Shown piece by piece: positions 26,192 to 34,940 of a DNA stretch of 64,000 bases. Position 1 is the first letter of the stretch, and the number at the start of each line of letters is the position of its first letter. A model generated the notes under the pieces. The model was not told the DNA's origin, searched no databases, and saw only the letters and a program-made list of their open reading frames with translations. The DNA lies in NCBI RefSeq assembly GCF_040958695.1, contig NZ_CP162599.1, positions 3,258,001 through 3,322,000 of the forward strand. The letters are read 5' to 3'. The DNA comes from Ornithinibacillus sp. 4-3 (GTDB lineage: Bacteria; Bacillota; Bacilli; Bacillales; Amphibacillaceae). The position numbers and the translations under genes were made by a program.

Positions 26192-29100
26192 TTATTTATA
26201 TTTTACAATATCAAAATGTAATGTTGGATTATTTAATTGATTATACATATTCTTAATATTAGATATTTGCTTAATAGACCAAGCGATATCAGATGCATAT
26301 TGGTGGGTCGAAGGCGCTACTGGATTCCAACGCATCTTATATAAGGTATTTTGTTTATAAGTACCGTGTATATATTTTTCACCTATAAACTTTGCTCCGC
26401 CTCTTATTGCAGTATCAGGAGTAAACCATCCTTCATTATATGCCCGTATTGCACCTGTATTTAACGCATTTCCATCTACTGCACCAATACCAAACATATT
26501 ATAGGTCGTTTTAATATTAGTTAAGCTATTACGATTAGCATTTGTAACCCTCACTGGATTGCCATTACTATTTAATCCAACCTCAACCCCATTTGCAAGA
26601 GCAGAAGTTCCATGCCCCGTTTCAAGAATTGCATGTGATATCAGATAGACTTCATTTATATTTTCTGCTTTCGCTGCGTTAATAAATGCTTGTCCTCGAT
26701 TGTTCAATACACCTTTTCCTGCTAATAATTTATTTAGTTCAGATGCAGGTACATTAACACTTGAATCTAAACGTAAATGTTGAAACTCATCATTTTTATT
26801 AGGATCAAGATATTCTCTAATATCTCCTGCTAAAGGTCTTAACCAAGTAGAACGGATCTGATGCCAACTATCACTAGGTTTATAATTTACAACATTCACT
26901 TCTTGCCTTTGGTTAAGTTGTGCAAATGCATGAAAAGTAGTTCCTTTTCCTTCTCGCACATTAACAATTGCTGTAGAAATAGCTTTCGTCCCTGTAACAT
27001 CAGCGGAATGTACATAATATGTTTTATTATTTATATTAACAGAGTACCATAGACTATTTCCGCTTCCCGTATGTCCAGTAATAGAAATATTGTCACCTTG
27101 TTTTAATGTTGTTATTGTTTTACTAGAAACATTTGCCTGTTCTTTTATTTCAGCAGTATTACTATATATTGTTGCATCTCCAGTTAATCGTAAATAACTT
27201 CCACTAACATAGGATGATTTATTCCTAAATTTATCTGTCATGATTGGACTACTCACACTATTGGCATTGGTTTGTCTACTCAATGCTTCATTAAAACTGT
27301 AACGAGATTGAGTGTTTTCGTATAAGGGTGTTCTTTTTTCTTCTACATAGCTAGAATGTACCCATATTCTTTTCCCTTGAAAATCTCCACGATACCAAGT
27401 ATTGTTTCCTACTTTTTCGGTTAGATGTACTTGGAAAACTTGTCCTTTATATTTAGTTAAGCTGGAAAATACGGTATCTTTATTGCCACCCCAAGCTTTG
27501 GAAGTCGCTTTTCCAGTACCTTTAATTGTAAAGATTTTCGATTGCTTATCTACGCTTGTATGTGGATGAGTACTGAGATCCTTCGCATTGACCCAACCAA
27601 TGACACCTTTGGTGGCACTTGGCTCTGTACTTAGGAGATAAAAAGTGTCATTGCCTACCTTAGCTTGTCTTTTAATATAGTAAACTTTATTCTTGTAGGC
27701 ATCTCCTGCATTAAAGGAAGCTCCATTTAATTCTTTGTAGACCTTTATGGTTCCAGCACGGAAGTGTCCTAATCTACTTGTTTTACTTTCTATTGCCTCT
27801 TCTACTTGACTAGCATGTACCCATATTCTTTTTCCTTGAAAATCTCCGCGGTACCAAGTATTGTTGCCTACTTTTTCTGTTAAATGAACTTGAAAGGCTT
27901 GCCCTTTATATTTGGTTAAGCTGGAAAACACGGTATCTTTACTTCCACCCCAAGCTTTAGAAGTTGCTTTTCCATTGCCTTTAAGCGTAAAATTTTTCTT
28001 TTGTTTGTCGACACCAGTATGTGGATGGGTACTAAGATCCTTCGCATTCACCCAACCAATGACACCTTTGGTGGCACTAGGTTCTGTACTTAGGAGATAA
28101 AAGGTGTCTTTGCCTACCTTAGCTTGTCTTTTAATATAGTAAACTTTATTCTTGTAGGCATCTCCCGCATTAAAGGAAGCTCCATTTAATTGCTTATACA
28201 CCTTTTTGGTTCCAGCACGGAAATGGCCTAATCTACTTGTAGCGCTTTCTTTAGGTGCTTCTACATAATTAGCGTGCAGCCAAACTCTTTTCCCATCTAA
28301 ATCTCCGCGATACCAAGTATTGTTTCCTACTTTTTCTGTTAGGTTTACTCGGAAGCTTTGCCCTTTATACTTATTCATATTTCCATAAACGGTATCCTTA
28401 CTGCCGCCCCAAGCTTTGGTTGTAGCCTTTCCATTGCCTTTGATCGTCAGGACTTTTTGATGCTTATCGACTCCGGTATGCGTATGCGTACTAACATCTT
28501 TCGCATTCACCCAACCAACGACACCTTTGGTGGCACTAGGTTCTGTACTCATAAGATAAAAAGTATTATTGCCTACTTTGGCTTGCCTTTTAATATAGTA
28601 GACTTTATTTTTGTAAGCATCTCCTGCGTTAAAGGAAGCTCCATTTAACTGCTTATACACTTTGATCGTTCCAGCACGGAAATGACCGAGTCTACTTGTC
28701 TTACTTTCTTGAATGGAGGCACTTTGTGAGAAAGTCATGATATTCAAATTCGCAGGTTTGTTTTCTACTATTTCACTAGCCTCGTTTTCACTTTCTTCTG
28801 TGGATGGGTCAGACTCTGCCTCTTCTGCTTCTTCTACCACTTCTGGTTGTTGCTCCTCGAGGTCTTCTTCAACTGCTTCTGTTGATTGTTCCTCATTGTT
28901 CTCTTGTTCATCCTCTAACGGCTGTTCGTTTGCATCTTCTGATAAATTTTCTTCTGTATGTATGTCTTCATCAGCATCATTTTCTAGATCCTGATCAACA
29001 TCTGATTCTTCAGCTTCAAAGAGCTTAGCTTCCCATTCTTCTAAGGAATAGATGTATTCATTTGGTATGTAACCTTCCATAACTTGTGGTGCTTCATCTG

Positions 29101-29404
29101 TTTCTAACACTTCATCCTCTTTTAAAATAAAGTGGATGAACGAAACTTCTTCCGTTTCACTCTTTTCGATAAAGAGTAAATCTACTTCGGAGGGATTCGG
29201 GATAGTGTGACTAATAGATTCTAGTAGTTCGTCTTCATAGACATGGATTTCCTCAGTTTCCTCATCTGTATACAAGATGACGCTTTCTTCAACAGAAGTC
29301 TCTTCTCCCTTAACATTTTCTGTTGAGGCTTCAGCTAAGAAAGAAGCTGGAAACAGGGTTGTAAACAACATAAATATAATAACAATGGTTGAAATTTTTT
29401 TCAT
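26192..29404 (-). CDS. Secreted GW/SH3-repeat N-acetylglucosaminidase (autolysin)
   Basis: 1070 aa. Signal peptide to about residue 27 (S-F-L-A-E-A-S). A very acidic region spans about 130-230 (Glu/Asp runs). Three near-identical 150-aa modules start at S-R-L-G-H-F-R-A-G (residues about 238, 389 and 540), each with paired G-W-V-N and W-Y-R-G-D SH3/GW-type halves. Two further SH3b-like segments lie at about 725-880. The C-terminal glucosaminidase (GH73-like) domain is at about 890-1065, with catalytic Glu in S-H-A-I-L-E-T-G-H-G and Y-N-M-F-G-I-G. GW modules bind teichoic acids, so the enzyme would dock on the wall polymer made by the flanking genes. ATG behind AAGGAGG. Confidence 0.92.
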   Translation of the reverse strand: MKKISTIVIIFMLFTTLFPASFLAEASTENVKGEETSVEESVILYTDEETEEIHVYEDELLESISHTIPNPSEVDLLFIEKSETEEVSFIHFILKEDEVLETDEAPQVMEGYIPNEYIYSLEEWEAKLFEAEESDVDQDLENDADEDIHTEENLSEDANEQPLEDEQENNEEQSTEAVEEDLEEQQPEVVEEAEEAESDPSTEESENEASEIVENKPANLNIMTFSQSASIQESKTSRLGHFRAGTIKVYKQLNGASFNAGDAYKNKVYYIKRQAKVGNNTFYLMSTEPSATKGVVGWVNAKDVSTHTHTGVDKHQKVLTIKGNGKATTKAWGGSKDTVYGNMNKYKGQSFRVNLTEKVGNNTWYRGDLDGKRVWLHANYVEAPKESATSRLGHFRAGTKKVYKQLNGASFNAGDAYKNKVYYIKRQAKVGKDTFYLLSTEPSATKGVIGWVNAKDLSTHPHTGVDKQKKNFTLKGNGKATSKAWGGSKDTVFSSLTKYKGQAFQVHLTEKVGNNTWYRGDFQGKRIWVHASQVEEAIESKTSRLGHFRAGTIKVYKELNGASFNAGDAYKNKVYYIKRQAKVGNDTFYLLSTEPSATKGVIGWVNAKDLSTHPHTSVDKQSKIFTIKGTGKATSKAWGGNKDTVFSSLTKYKGQVFQVHLTEKVGNNTWYRGDFQGKRIWVHSSYVEEKRTPLYENTQSRYSFNEALSRQTNANSVSSPIMTDKFRNKSSYVSGSYLRLTGDATIYSNTAEIKEQANVSSKTITTLKQGDNISITGHTGSGNSLWYSVNINNKTYYVHSADVTGTKAISTAIVNVREGKGTTFHAFAQLNQRQEVNVVNYKPSDSWHQIRSTWLRPLAGDIREYLDPNKNDEFQHLRLDSSVNVPASELNKLLAGKGVLNNRGQAFINAAKAENINEVYLISHAILETGHGTSALANGVEVGLNSNGNPVRVTNANRNSLTNIKTTYNMFGIGAVDGNALNTGAIRAYNEGWFTPDTAIRGGAKFIGEKYIHGTYKQNTLYKMRWNPVAPSTHQYASDIAWSIKQISNIKNMYNQLNNPTLHFDIVKYK
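27340..28700 (-). repeat. Three tandem 450-bp repeats encoding the GW modules
   Basis: Copies begin near 28697, 28240 and 27788 (minus orientation), with a period of about 451-455 bp. Nucleotide identity is high throughout, including synonymous positions, so the duplications are recent or kept alike by gene conversion. Copy number may vary between strains and may be misassembled from short reads. Confidence 0.85.
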
Positions 29405-29930
29405 TTTTTCCTCCTTATCTTATAAATAACTAATCGAATGAAAAAAAGAATTGGTATAGAAGAGTTTTATTTAAACTTTTTTTCGTTACACAATCTTGAT
29501 TAAAATTTAACAGGCATTCATTTGTTTTTTCTAGATTTATTTAAGCGCATAACCTCCTATTAAAATAATATTTACCTTTTTCTTATTTTTATTTTCATTA
29601 CGAATTTGTGTAGATATAAGATTTGTTTATGAAACTAAACACTTTTCTTTTTCAGGGTAATTATAACTAGGTTCAAAAGACTACAAAAATATCATAAGGA
29701 AATTACATTCTCTTATAAATGTAATTAATACAGCCTATGCACGTAATCTTTTTGTAATTCGAAGTTCATTTCGTAATGAAAAATTATTACTATTTTAATA
29801 TACCATTTCTTTACAGAAAAATAAATTGACCATTTCAGTGAAAAATAACTCACTTATTCTGTTTTTCTAGTGACTAGCTTGTAACTTATTACCATTGCAA
29901 AATCTTTACATTTCTCATAAACTACTTGTA
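29405..29930. other. AT-rich divergent intergenic region, no gene seen
   Basis: It separates the autolysin (minus) from tagD (plus). I see only runs of A/T, an orphan AGGAGG on the minus strand near 29552 followed 2 nt later by a 10-codon frame, and no clear promoter for the autolysin. No structured RNA was recognised. Confidence 0.5.
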
Positions 29931-29941
29931 TTAATACAACT

Positions 29942-29970
29942 TTGACTCTATCATAGTAAGATATGATAAA
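29942..29970 (+). promoter_or_regulatory. Promoter of the tagD-tagB unit
   Basis: -35 TTGACT, 17-nt spacer, -10 GATAAA; start codon 43 nt further on with GGAGG correctly spaced. Confidence 0.5.
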
Positions 29971-30012
29971 ATAAATATAAAATTTATGTAAAATTCTTTG
30001 GAGGTTCTATAA

Positions 30013-30411
30013 ATGAAGAAAGTAATTACGTATGGAACATTTGATTTACTTCATACGGGGCATATAAATATTTTACGTCGTGCTAAGCAGTTAGGGGATT
30101 ACCTTGTTGTTGCTATTTCATCTGATGAATTTAATGCAGAAAAAGGTAAAAAAGCTTATTATTCCTTTGAACAGCGCAAAGCTATCTTAGAAGCAATTCG
30201 TTATGTAGATGAAGTGATTCCTGAACATAATTGGGAACAAAAAATAAAAGATGTAAAAGATCATGATATTGATGTTTTTGTTATGGGAGATGACTGGAAA
30301 GGCGAATTTGACTTTTTAAATGACCTTTGTGAAGTAGTTTATTTACCCCGTACCGTTGGGATTTCAACAACACAGATCAAAAAGGATCTAAATAATGCGA
30401 ACAATCTTTAG
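30013..30411 (+). CDS. tagD: Glycerol-3-phosphate cytidylyltransferase TagD
   Basis: 132 aa, full length for the family. T-Y-G-T-F-D-L-L-H-T-G-H-I-N at residues 7-20 carries the HxGH nucleotide-binding motif; R-T-V-G-I-S-T-T-Q-I-K near 115-125 is the second signature. It makes CDP-glycerol from CTP and glycerol 3-phosphate, the donor for the TagB and TagF-type enzymes encoded around it. Cytosolic. ATG behind GGAGG. Its last 17 nt overlap the start of the tagB-like gene, so translation is probably coupled. Confidence 0.96.
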   Translation: MKKVITYGTFDLLHTGHINILRRAKQLGDYLVVAISSDEFNAEKGKKAYYSFEQRKAILEAIRYVDEVIPEHNWEQKIKDVKDHDIDVFVMGDDWKGEFDFLNDLCEVVYLPRTVGISTTQIKKDLNNANNL

Positions 30412-31588
30412 AGAAATAGCTATCACTCTCTACTTAACTTTATTTAAAACATTTTTTTCAATCTGCCAACTATTCCCCCAAAAGAACAAGACAGTTTTTG
30501 TCTCCTCTTTTGGGGATAATATTTTCTATGTATTAGAAGAAGTTAAAAAAACAGATTCAGAGATTATACTTCTATCCACCAATTCTAGTAAAAACATTAT
30601 AAATCATACCGATTATCCTGTATTGAATTTCAATGAAAAGCATGTACTAGACTGGATAAAATCTATTTACCATCTTGCTACTGCGAATGTTATTTTTATT
30701 GATAATTATTATGGTTTTCTAGCAGCAACAAATTTCAAAAAAAATGTTATATGTGTTCAACTATGGCATGCAGCTGGAGCGATTAAACAATTTGCTTTAA
30801 AGGATCCTTCAAACAGTCAAAGGTCACATCGAGCAAACGCTCGTTTCCGAAAAGTTTATAATCGTTTTGATAAAATTGTAGTTGGATCAGAAAAAATGGC
30901 AAATATTATGAAAAGTAGCTTTGGAGCTAATGATGACAAAATTCTTCGCACTGGAATCCCTCGCACTGATTTTTTTTATGATATAGAAAAAGTTGCTAAA
31001 GCAAAACAAAAATTATACGATTCTATACCTGCTGCAAAACAGAAAAAAGTAATTTTATATGCACCAACTTTTCGAGAAAATCAATCTCAGCTTACAAAAT
31101 TTCATTTAGATTTAAATAGAATGTTTGAGGAATTAAAGGATGATTATATTTTGCTAGTTCGTGCTCATCCGTCTATCAAAGCAAGTTTTATAGATTCTTT
31201 TCCAGGCTTTCTTTATGATGTTTCTCAAGTTAGACATGTAAACGAAATTTTAACAATTACAGATATCCTTATCACAGACTATTCTTCTATTCCATTTGAA
31301 TTTTCCTTGTTGAAAAAGCCTATGTACTTCTTTCCTTATGATTTATTTGAATATATGGAGGAAAGAGGTTTTTATGAGCCATATGAATCACTAGTACCTG
31401 GCCCAATTGCCTTTGAAACAAAAGAGTTGATTCAAATGATTAAAGAGAATGCTTATTCTCCTGAGAGATTGGAGCGATTCCAGCACCAATGGAATACTTA
31501 TTCAACAGGTGATGCAAGCCTTCAACTAATTCAGGCCATTTATCCAGAAGAAACGAAAGAGCAGGATGTAGCTATACTAAAAGAATAA
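30395..31588 (+). CDS. tagB: CDP-glycerol glycerophosphotransferase, TagB-like primase
   Basis: 397 aa. Hydrophobic N-terminus (residues 8-26) for membrane association. Transferase landmarks: Q-L-W-H-A-A-G-A-I-K near residue 124, Y-A-P-T-F-R-E-N near 225, R-A-H-P-S near 258, T-D-Y-S-S-I-P-F-E-F near 297. H-A-A-G-A in place of the H-G-T-P-L found in the two TagF-type proteins here is the pattern I associate with TagB, which adds the first glycerol phosphate to the lipid-linked disaccharide. Coupled to tagD by a 17-nt overlap. TagA and TagO, needed before this step, are not in the window. Confidence 0.87.
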   Translation: MRTIFREIAITLYLTLFKTFFSICQLFPQKNKTVFVSSFGDNIFYVLEEVKKTDSEIILLSTNSSKNIINHTDYPVLNFNEKHVLDWIKSIYHLATANVIFIDNYYGFLAATNFKKNVICVQLWHAAGAIKQFALKDPSNSQRSHRANARFRKVYNRFDKIVVGSEKMANIMKSSFGANDDKILRTGIPRTDFFYDIEKVAKAKQKLYDSIPAAKQKKVILYAPTFRENQSQLTKFHLDLNRMFEELKDDYILLVRAHPSIKASFIDSFPGFLYDVSQVRHVNEILTITDILITDYSSIPFEFSLLKKPMYFFPYDLFEYMEERGFYEPYESLVPGPIAFETKELIQMIKENAYSPERLERFQHQWNTYSTGDASLQLIQAIYPEETKEQDVAILKE

Positions 31589-31766
31589 AGTACAGCCTGA
31601 CGACCTTTTAACATTTTGCAACAAAATTGTAAAGTTTTTATCTCAATGAAAACTATGTTTTAAAAGTATTTTCGTGTAGAATATAAAATAATGTGCAATA
31701 TTTGTTGAATTGGTAATTTATAAAAGTGATTATTGGATATCATGTTAATTTGGAAAGGGTATTATT

Positions 31767-32777
31767 ATGACAAATACAAGAATTGTTAGAAGGCGAGTTC
31801 AACAAAACCAACCACCGCCTCCTAAGAAAAAAAGAAAAGTTTTAAAACGTATATTTCTTGTTCTACTCCTTGCCTTTTTAAGTGTCCTTGGATACGGAAC
31901 ATATTTATACGTCAAAGCTGGCAATACATTGTCTGATTCTTATGTGAATGATGGCAGGGAAAAATCAGAGTTACGGGATGAATTTGTTGATCCTACTAAG
32001 GATAATATTTCCATGTTAATTATGGGAGTAGATACGAGTGAAAAACGTGAAGGTGCTGGAACTCCTAGGACAGATGCACTAATGGTAGCAACATTCAATA
32101 AAAATGATAAAAGTGTAAATTTACTCAGTATTCCTAGAGACTCTTATGTGTATATCCCAGAGGTAGATCGTGAAACTAAGATCAACCACGCACATGCATA
32201 TGGAGGCCCGAATGCGACAATTGATACTGTAGAAAATTTATTAGATATTCCAATTGATTATTGGATAACATTAAATTTTGAAGCATTTATCGATGTAGTA
32301 GATGCTATCGGCGGAATTACAGTTGATGTTCCATATGACTTTGAAGAGCAAGATTCCAAAGATAGAGCAGGAGCTATTTCCTTGAAAGAAGGAATTCAAG
32401 ATTTAGATGGTGAAGAAGCACTTGCACTTGCAAGAACACGTAAAAAAGATTCTGATGTAATGCGTGGGCAAAGACAACAAGATATTATTAAGGCCATTGC
32501 CAAAAAGAGTGTATCTTTAGGGTCTGTCTTCAAATATGATGATATTATTGATGCTGTTGGAAAGAACATGTCTACCAATATGAAATTTGCAGAAATGAGA
32601 GCATTGGTTCATTATGCGACAACCAACCTTGATATTGAAACATTCACTTTAGAAGGTGAAGATTACTGGCCACCAGGTAGTGCTTATTACTGGATGATTG
32701 ATGAAGAAGCACTAGGAGAAACAAAAGCTATGTTACAAAAACATTTAGATATAACTAGACCTACTGTGGTACAATAA
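31767..32777 (+). CDS. LCP family wall teichoic acid ligase (TagU-like)
   Basis: 336 aa. Basic, proline-rich N-terminal tail (Q-P-P-P-P-K-K-K-R-K), one membrane segment at about 28-50, then the LCP domain: I-S-M-L-I-M-G-V-D-T-S, R-T-D-A-L-M-V-A-T-F, L-S-I-P-R-D-S-Y-V-Y-I-P-E, K-I-N-H-A-H-A-Y-G-G-P and A-R-T-R-K-K-D-S-D-V-M-R-G-Q-R-Q-Q-D-I-I. It transfers the polymer from undecaprenyl phosphate to peptidoglycan outside the membrane. Placement beside tagD/tagB supports teichoic acid as its substrate. It shares long identical stretches with the LCP protein at 13646. Confidence 0.92.
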   Translation: MTNTRIVRRRVQQNQPPPPKKKRKVLKRIFLVLLLAFLSVLGYGTYLYVKAGNTLSDSYVNDGREKSELRDEFVDPTKDNISMLIMGVDTSEKREGAGTPRTDALMVATFNKNDKSVNLLSIPRDSYVYIPEVDRETKINHAHAYGGPNATIDTVENLLDIPIDYWITLNFEAFIDVVDAIGGITVDVPYDFEEQDSKDRAGAISLKEGIQDLDGEEALALARTRKKDSDVMRGQRQQDIIKAIAKKSVSLGSVFKYDDIIDAVGKNMSTNMKFAEMRALVHYATTNLDIETFTLEGEDYWPPGSAYYWMIDEEALGETKAMLQKHLDITRPTVVQ

Positions 32778-32823
32778 ATTGTTCTAAAATTAGTTAAAGA
32801 TACTAACCAAATAAAAACTGATG

Positions 32824-32868
32824 ACTGTCCTCTTGATTGTTGATTCTAACAATGAGGGGGCAGTTTTC
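32824..32868 (+). terminator. Terminator of the second LCP gene
   Basis: Outer ACTGtCCTC / GAGGGGGCAGT arms (wobble and bulge) and inner ATTGTT / AACAAT arms, followed by TTTTCTT. Confidence 0.7.
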
Positions 32869-33037
32869 TTATGACATAATTATTCATTTAAATATAATTT
32901 GCCACTTGTAATAAAATGTTCAATTTATTAATTCAATTGAAATGTTATTATTAGGAGCATAGAAATGTTATAGTATATTTAAGTTATTTCATGCGAACAT
33001 TTATGTATTATTCCTTTTATACACAACATAGTGAAAG

Positions 33038-33071
33038 AAAATGATTACAAATTGGAATTTGTAATCATTTT
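33038..33071. promoter_or_regulatory. 34-nt perfect palindrome upstream of SBP 3
   Basis: Arms 33038-33053 and 33056-33071 are perfectly complementary (16 bp, AAAATGATTACAAATT) around GG. The plus-strand side ends in TTTTCTC. No gene ends nearby on either strand, and it lies about 115 bp upstream of the SBP 3 promoter. Either a terminator left from a lost gene or a protein-binding palindrome. Confidence 0.55.
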
Positions 33072-33183
33072 CTCATACCAAAACATAGTCCTTTTGGTTT
33101 GGGCATAAAGATTTATTTATTTCCAACTCAAAAACCCTGTTAATTTCCCCTTAAAATCTACCAAATTTTCAAAATAAACATCT

Positions 33184-33212
33184 TTGACAGAAATTTAAAA
33201 TTTCGATATGAT
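33184..33212 (+). promoter_or_regulatory. Near-consensus promoter of SBP 3 with a palindrome in its spacer
   Basis: -35 TTGACA (exact), 17-nt spacer, -10 TATGAT (5 of 6). The first 15 nt of the spacer (33190-33204) form the perfect palindrome GAAATTTAAAATTTC, the place where a repressor would exclude RNA polymerase. The leader is about 75 nt. Confidence 0.75.
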
Positions 33213-33245
33213 GTAACCTAGATGTTTTTAATTAAGAAGAGGAAT

Positions 33246-33259
33246 TGTAAGCGCTATCT
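33246..33259 (+). promoter_or_regulatory. cre-like (CcpA) site in the SBP 3 leader
   Basis: TGTAAGCGCTATCT matches the catabolite-response element TGWAANCGNTNWCA at 13 of 14 positions. It lies roughly 27 nt downstream of the predicted transcription start, a position where CcpA acts as a roadblock. Confidence 0.55.
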
Positions 33260-33294
33260 AAAATTAATCAATCATATTTAAGGGGGATTTTTCT

Positions 33295-34884
33295 ATGTAT
33301 TTAAGTAAAACTCGCATCCTATTAGCATTCGGATTACTGCTTGCTGTATTAATTGGGTGCTCCTCTAACTCTGACGGGGGCTCAGACACAGATAATGAGC
33401 AACAAGAGGGAGAAGAACAGACACAAGAAGGCGGTACCTTAAACTTCGCTTTTCATTTACAACCACCATCCTTAGATCCACATACGAATACAGATATTGG
33501 AACTCGTGATATTTCCCAGCATATTTTCGAAGCTTTGGTAACAATGAATTCTAGTTTAGAGGTTGAACCAATGCTAGCAGAGGATTTTGAAATTAGCGAT
33601 GATGGGAAAGAAGTAACCTTCAATTTAAGAGAAGGTATACTATTCCACAATGGTGAGGAAATGACTGCTGAAGATGTTATCGCATCATTAGAGAGATGGC
33701 AATCGCTTTCTTCTCAAGCACAGACATATCATGGTGAAACAACATTTGAAGCGGCTGATGAGTACACTGTCATTGCACATATTCCAAATCCAAGTACAAT
33801 GGACATGTATATTTTCGCTGACATGACACAATTTGCTGCAATTATGCCAAAAGAAATAGTAGAAGAAGCAGGAGCCGAAATTGTTAGTGACTATATTGGT
33901 ACAGGTCCATATCAATTCTCTGAATTTCGTCAAGACCAATATGTACATTTAGTTCGCAATGAAAACTATCAATCTCGTACTGAAGCATCAGATGCTTTAG
34001 CAGGCGAAAAGAAAGCTATTTTAGACGAAATCTATTTCCACTTTGTAACAGATGCTTCTACTCGTGTTGCAGGCTTACAATCTGGAGAATATGATATTGC
34101 AAATGCCATTCCACAGGATTCTGCAATGCAGTTAGAGTCAAGTGAAGATATCCAGCTTAATATTGCTGCTAACTCTTTTCCGACATTGATTTTTAATAAG
34201 AGCAATGGAGTATTTTCTGATTTAGAATTCAGAAAAATTGCTAATACAGCCATCAACGTGGAAGATATGCTGATTGCAGCATATGGTAATGAAAACTACT
34301 ATGTAAAAGATCACGCACTTGTACAAGAAGAACAAGCAGGCTGGTATTCTGAAGCAGGAAAGGATATATTCGAAACCTATGATCCTGAACTTGCAAAAGA
34401 AATGCTAGAAGAGTCTGATTATGACGGAGAAGAAATTGTTATCTTAACTTCCCGTGAAAATCCCGATGAGTACAATATGTCTGTAGTAGCAGAAGAGTCT
34501 TTAAAAAGTATTGGTATGAATGTTACACTTGCTGAAAGTGACTGGGGCACTGTTTTAGAAAAACGCGAGGATGAGGAAGCATGGGATATATTCTTTACTT
34601 CCTTCGCGATGCGTCCTATGCCTACACAGTATTTATTTTTAAACCAAGGATGGTTTGGCTGGACAGATAGTGAAGAGCTTCGAAGCTTGGGTGAGCAAAT
34701 CGTAAATGCTGGTTCAATTGAAGAAGCCCAACAGTTCAAAGATGATTATCATCAAGCATTTTGGGAGTATCTACCAGTAATTAAACCTGGTAATAAAACA
34801 GGTATCACAGCTCTTCGCAGTAATGTAGAAGGCTTTGATTATTTAACAGGTCCAATTGTATGGAATGTAACAATAGATAAGTGA
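33295..34884 (+). CDS. Peptide-type ABC transporter substrate-binding lipoprotein (SBP 3)
   Basis: 529 aa and the only SBP in the window on the plus strand. Lipobox L-I-G-C with Cys22, acidic Gln/Glu linker, then L-Q-P-P-S-L-D-P-H-T-N-T-D-I-G-T-R-D, NLREGILFHNGEEM, DYIGTGPYQFSEFRQDQYVH, TRVAGLQSGEYD and C-terminal GPIVWNVTIDK. It differs from the others by F-R (not W-K/R) before DQYVH and by N-T-D-I-G in place of the T-A-T-A/S-T-A block. Well-formed promoter with two candidate repressor sites upstream, own terminator downstream. It converges with the M20 gene at 34941. Confidence 0.9.
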   Translation: MYLSKTRILLAFGLLLAVLIGCSSNSDGGSDTDNEQQEGEEQTQEGGTLNFAFHLQPPSLDPHTNTDIGTRDISQHIFEALVTMNSSLEVEPMLAEDFEISDDGKEVTFNLREGILFHNGEEMTAEDVIASLERWQSLSSQAQTYHGETTFEAADEYTVIAHIPNPSTMDMYIFADMTQFAAIMPKEIVEEAGAEIVSDYIGTGPYQFSEFRQDQYVHLVRNENYQSRTEASDALAGEKKAILDEIYFHFVTDASTRVAGLQSGEYDIANAIPQDSAMQLESSEDIQLNIAANSFPTLIFNKSNGVFSDLEFRKIANTAINVEDMLIAAYGNENYYVKDHALVQEEQAGWYSEAGKDIFETYDPELAKEMLEESDYDGEEIVILTSRENPDEYNMSVVAEESLKSIGMNVTLAESDWGTVLEKREDEEAWDIFFTSFAMRPMPTQYLFLNQGWFGWTDSEELRSLGEQIVNAGSIEEAQQFKDDYHQAFWEYLPVIKPGNKTGITALRSNVEGFDYLTGPIVWNVTIDK

Positions 34885-34891
34885 TATCAAT

Positions 34892-34928
34892 AAGAGGACA
34901 TGACAGCAAAAGCTTGTCATGTCCTCTT
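34892..34928. terminator. Bidirectional terminator between SBP 3 and M20 genes
   Basis: Perfect 14-bp stem (AAGAGGACATGACA and complement) with a 9-nt loop, tail TTTATAATTAAT. It serves both convergent genes. Confidence 0.82.
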
Positions 34929-34940
34929 TATAATTAATTT

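Noticed and set aside
27340..28700. Regularly spaced repeats as a CRISPR array
   Set aside because: The 450-bp period and in-frame coding of GW modules exclude CRISPR; no short direct repeats with unique spacers were seen anywhere in the window.
28713..29028. Ser- and Leu-rich plus-strand frames opposite the autolysin
   Set aside because: They mirror the Glu/Asp-rich codons of the acidic region and have no start signals.
29515..29556. Ten-codon leader peptide on the minus strand after an AGGAGG
   Set aside because: Only 2 nt separate the site from ATG, and nothing downstream suggests attenuation.
33160..33176. Second CodY-like sequence upstream of SBP 3
   Set aside because: At least four mismatches to the consensus in very AT-rich DNA.
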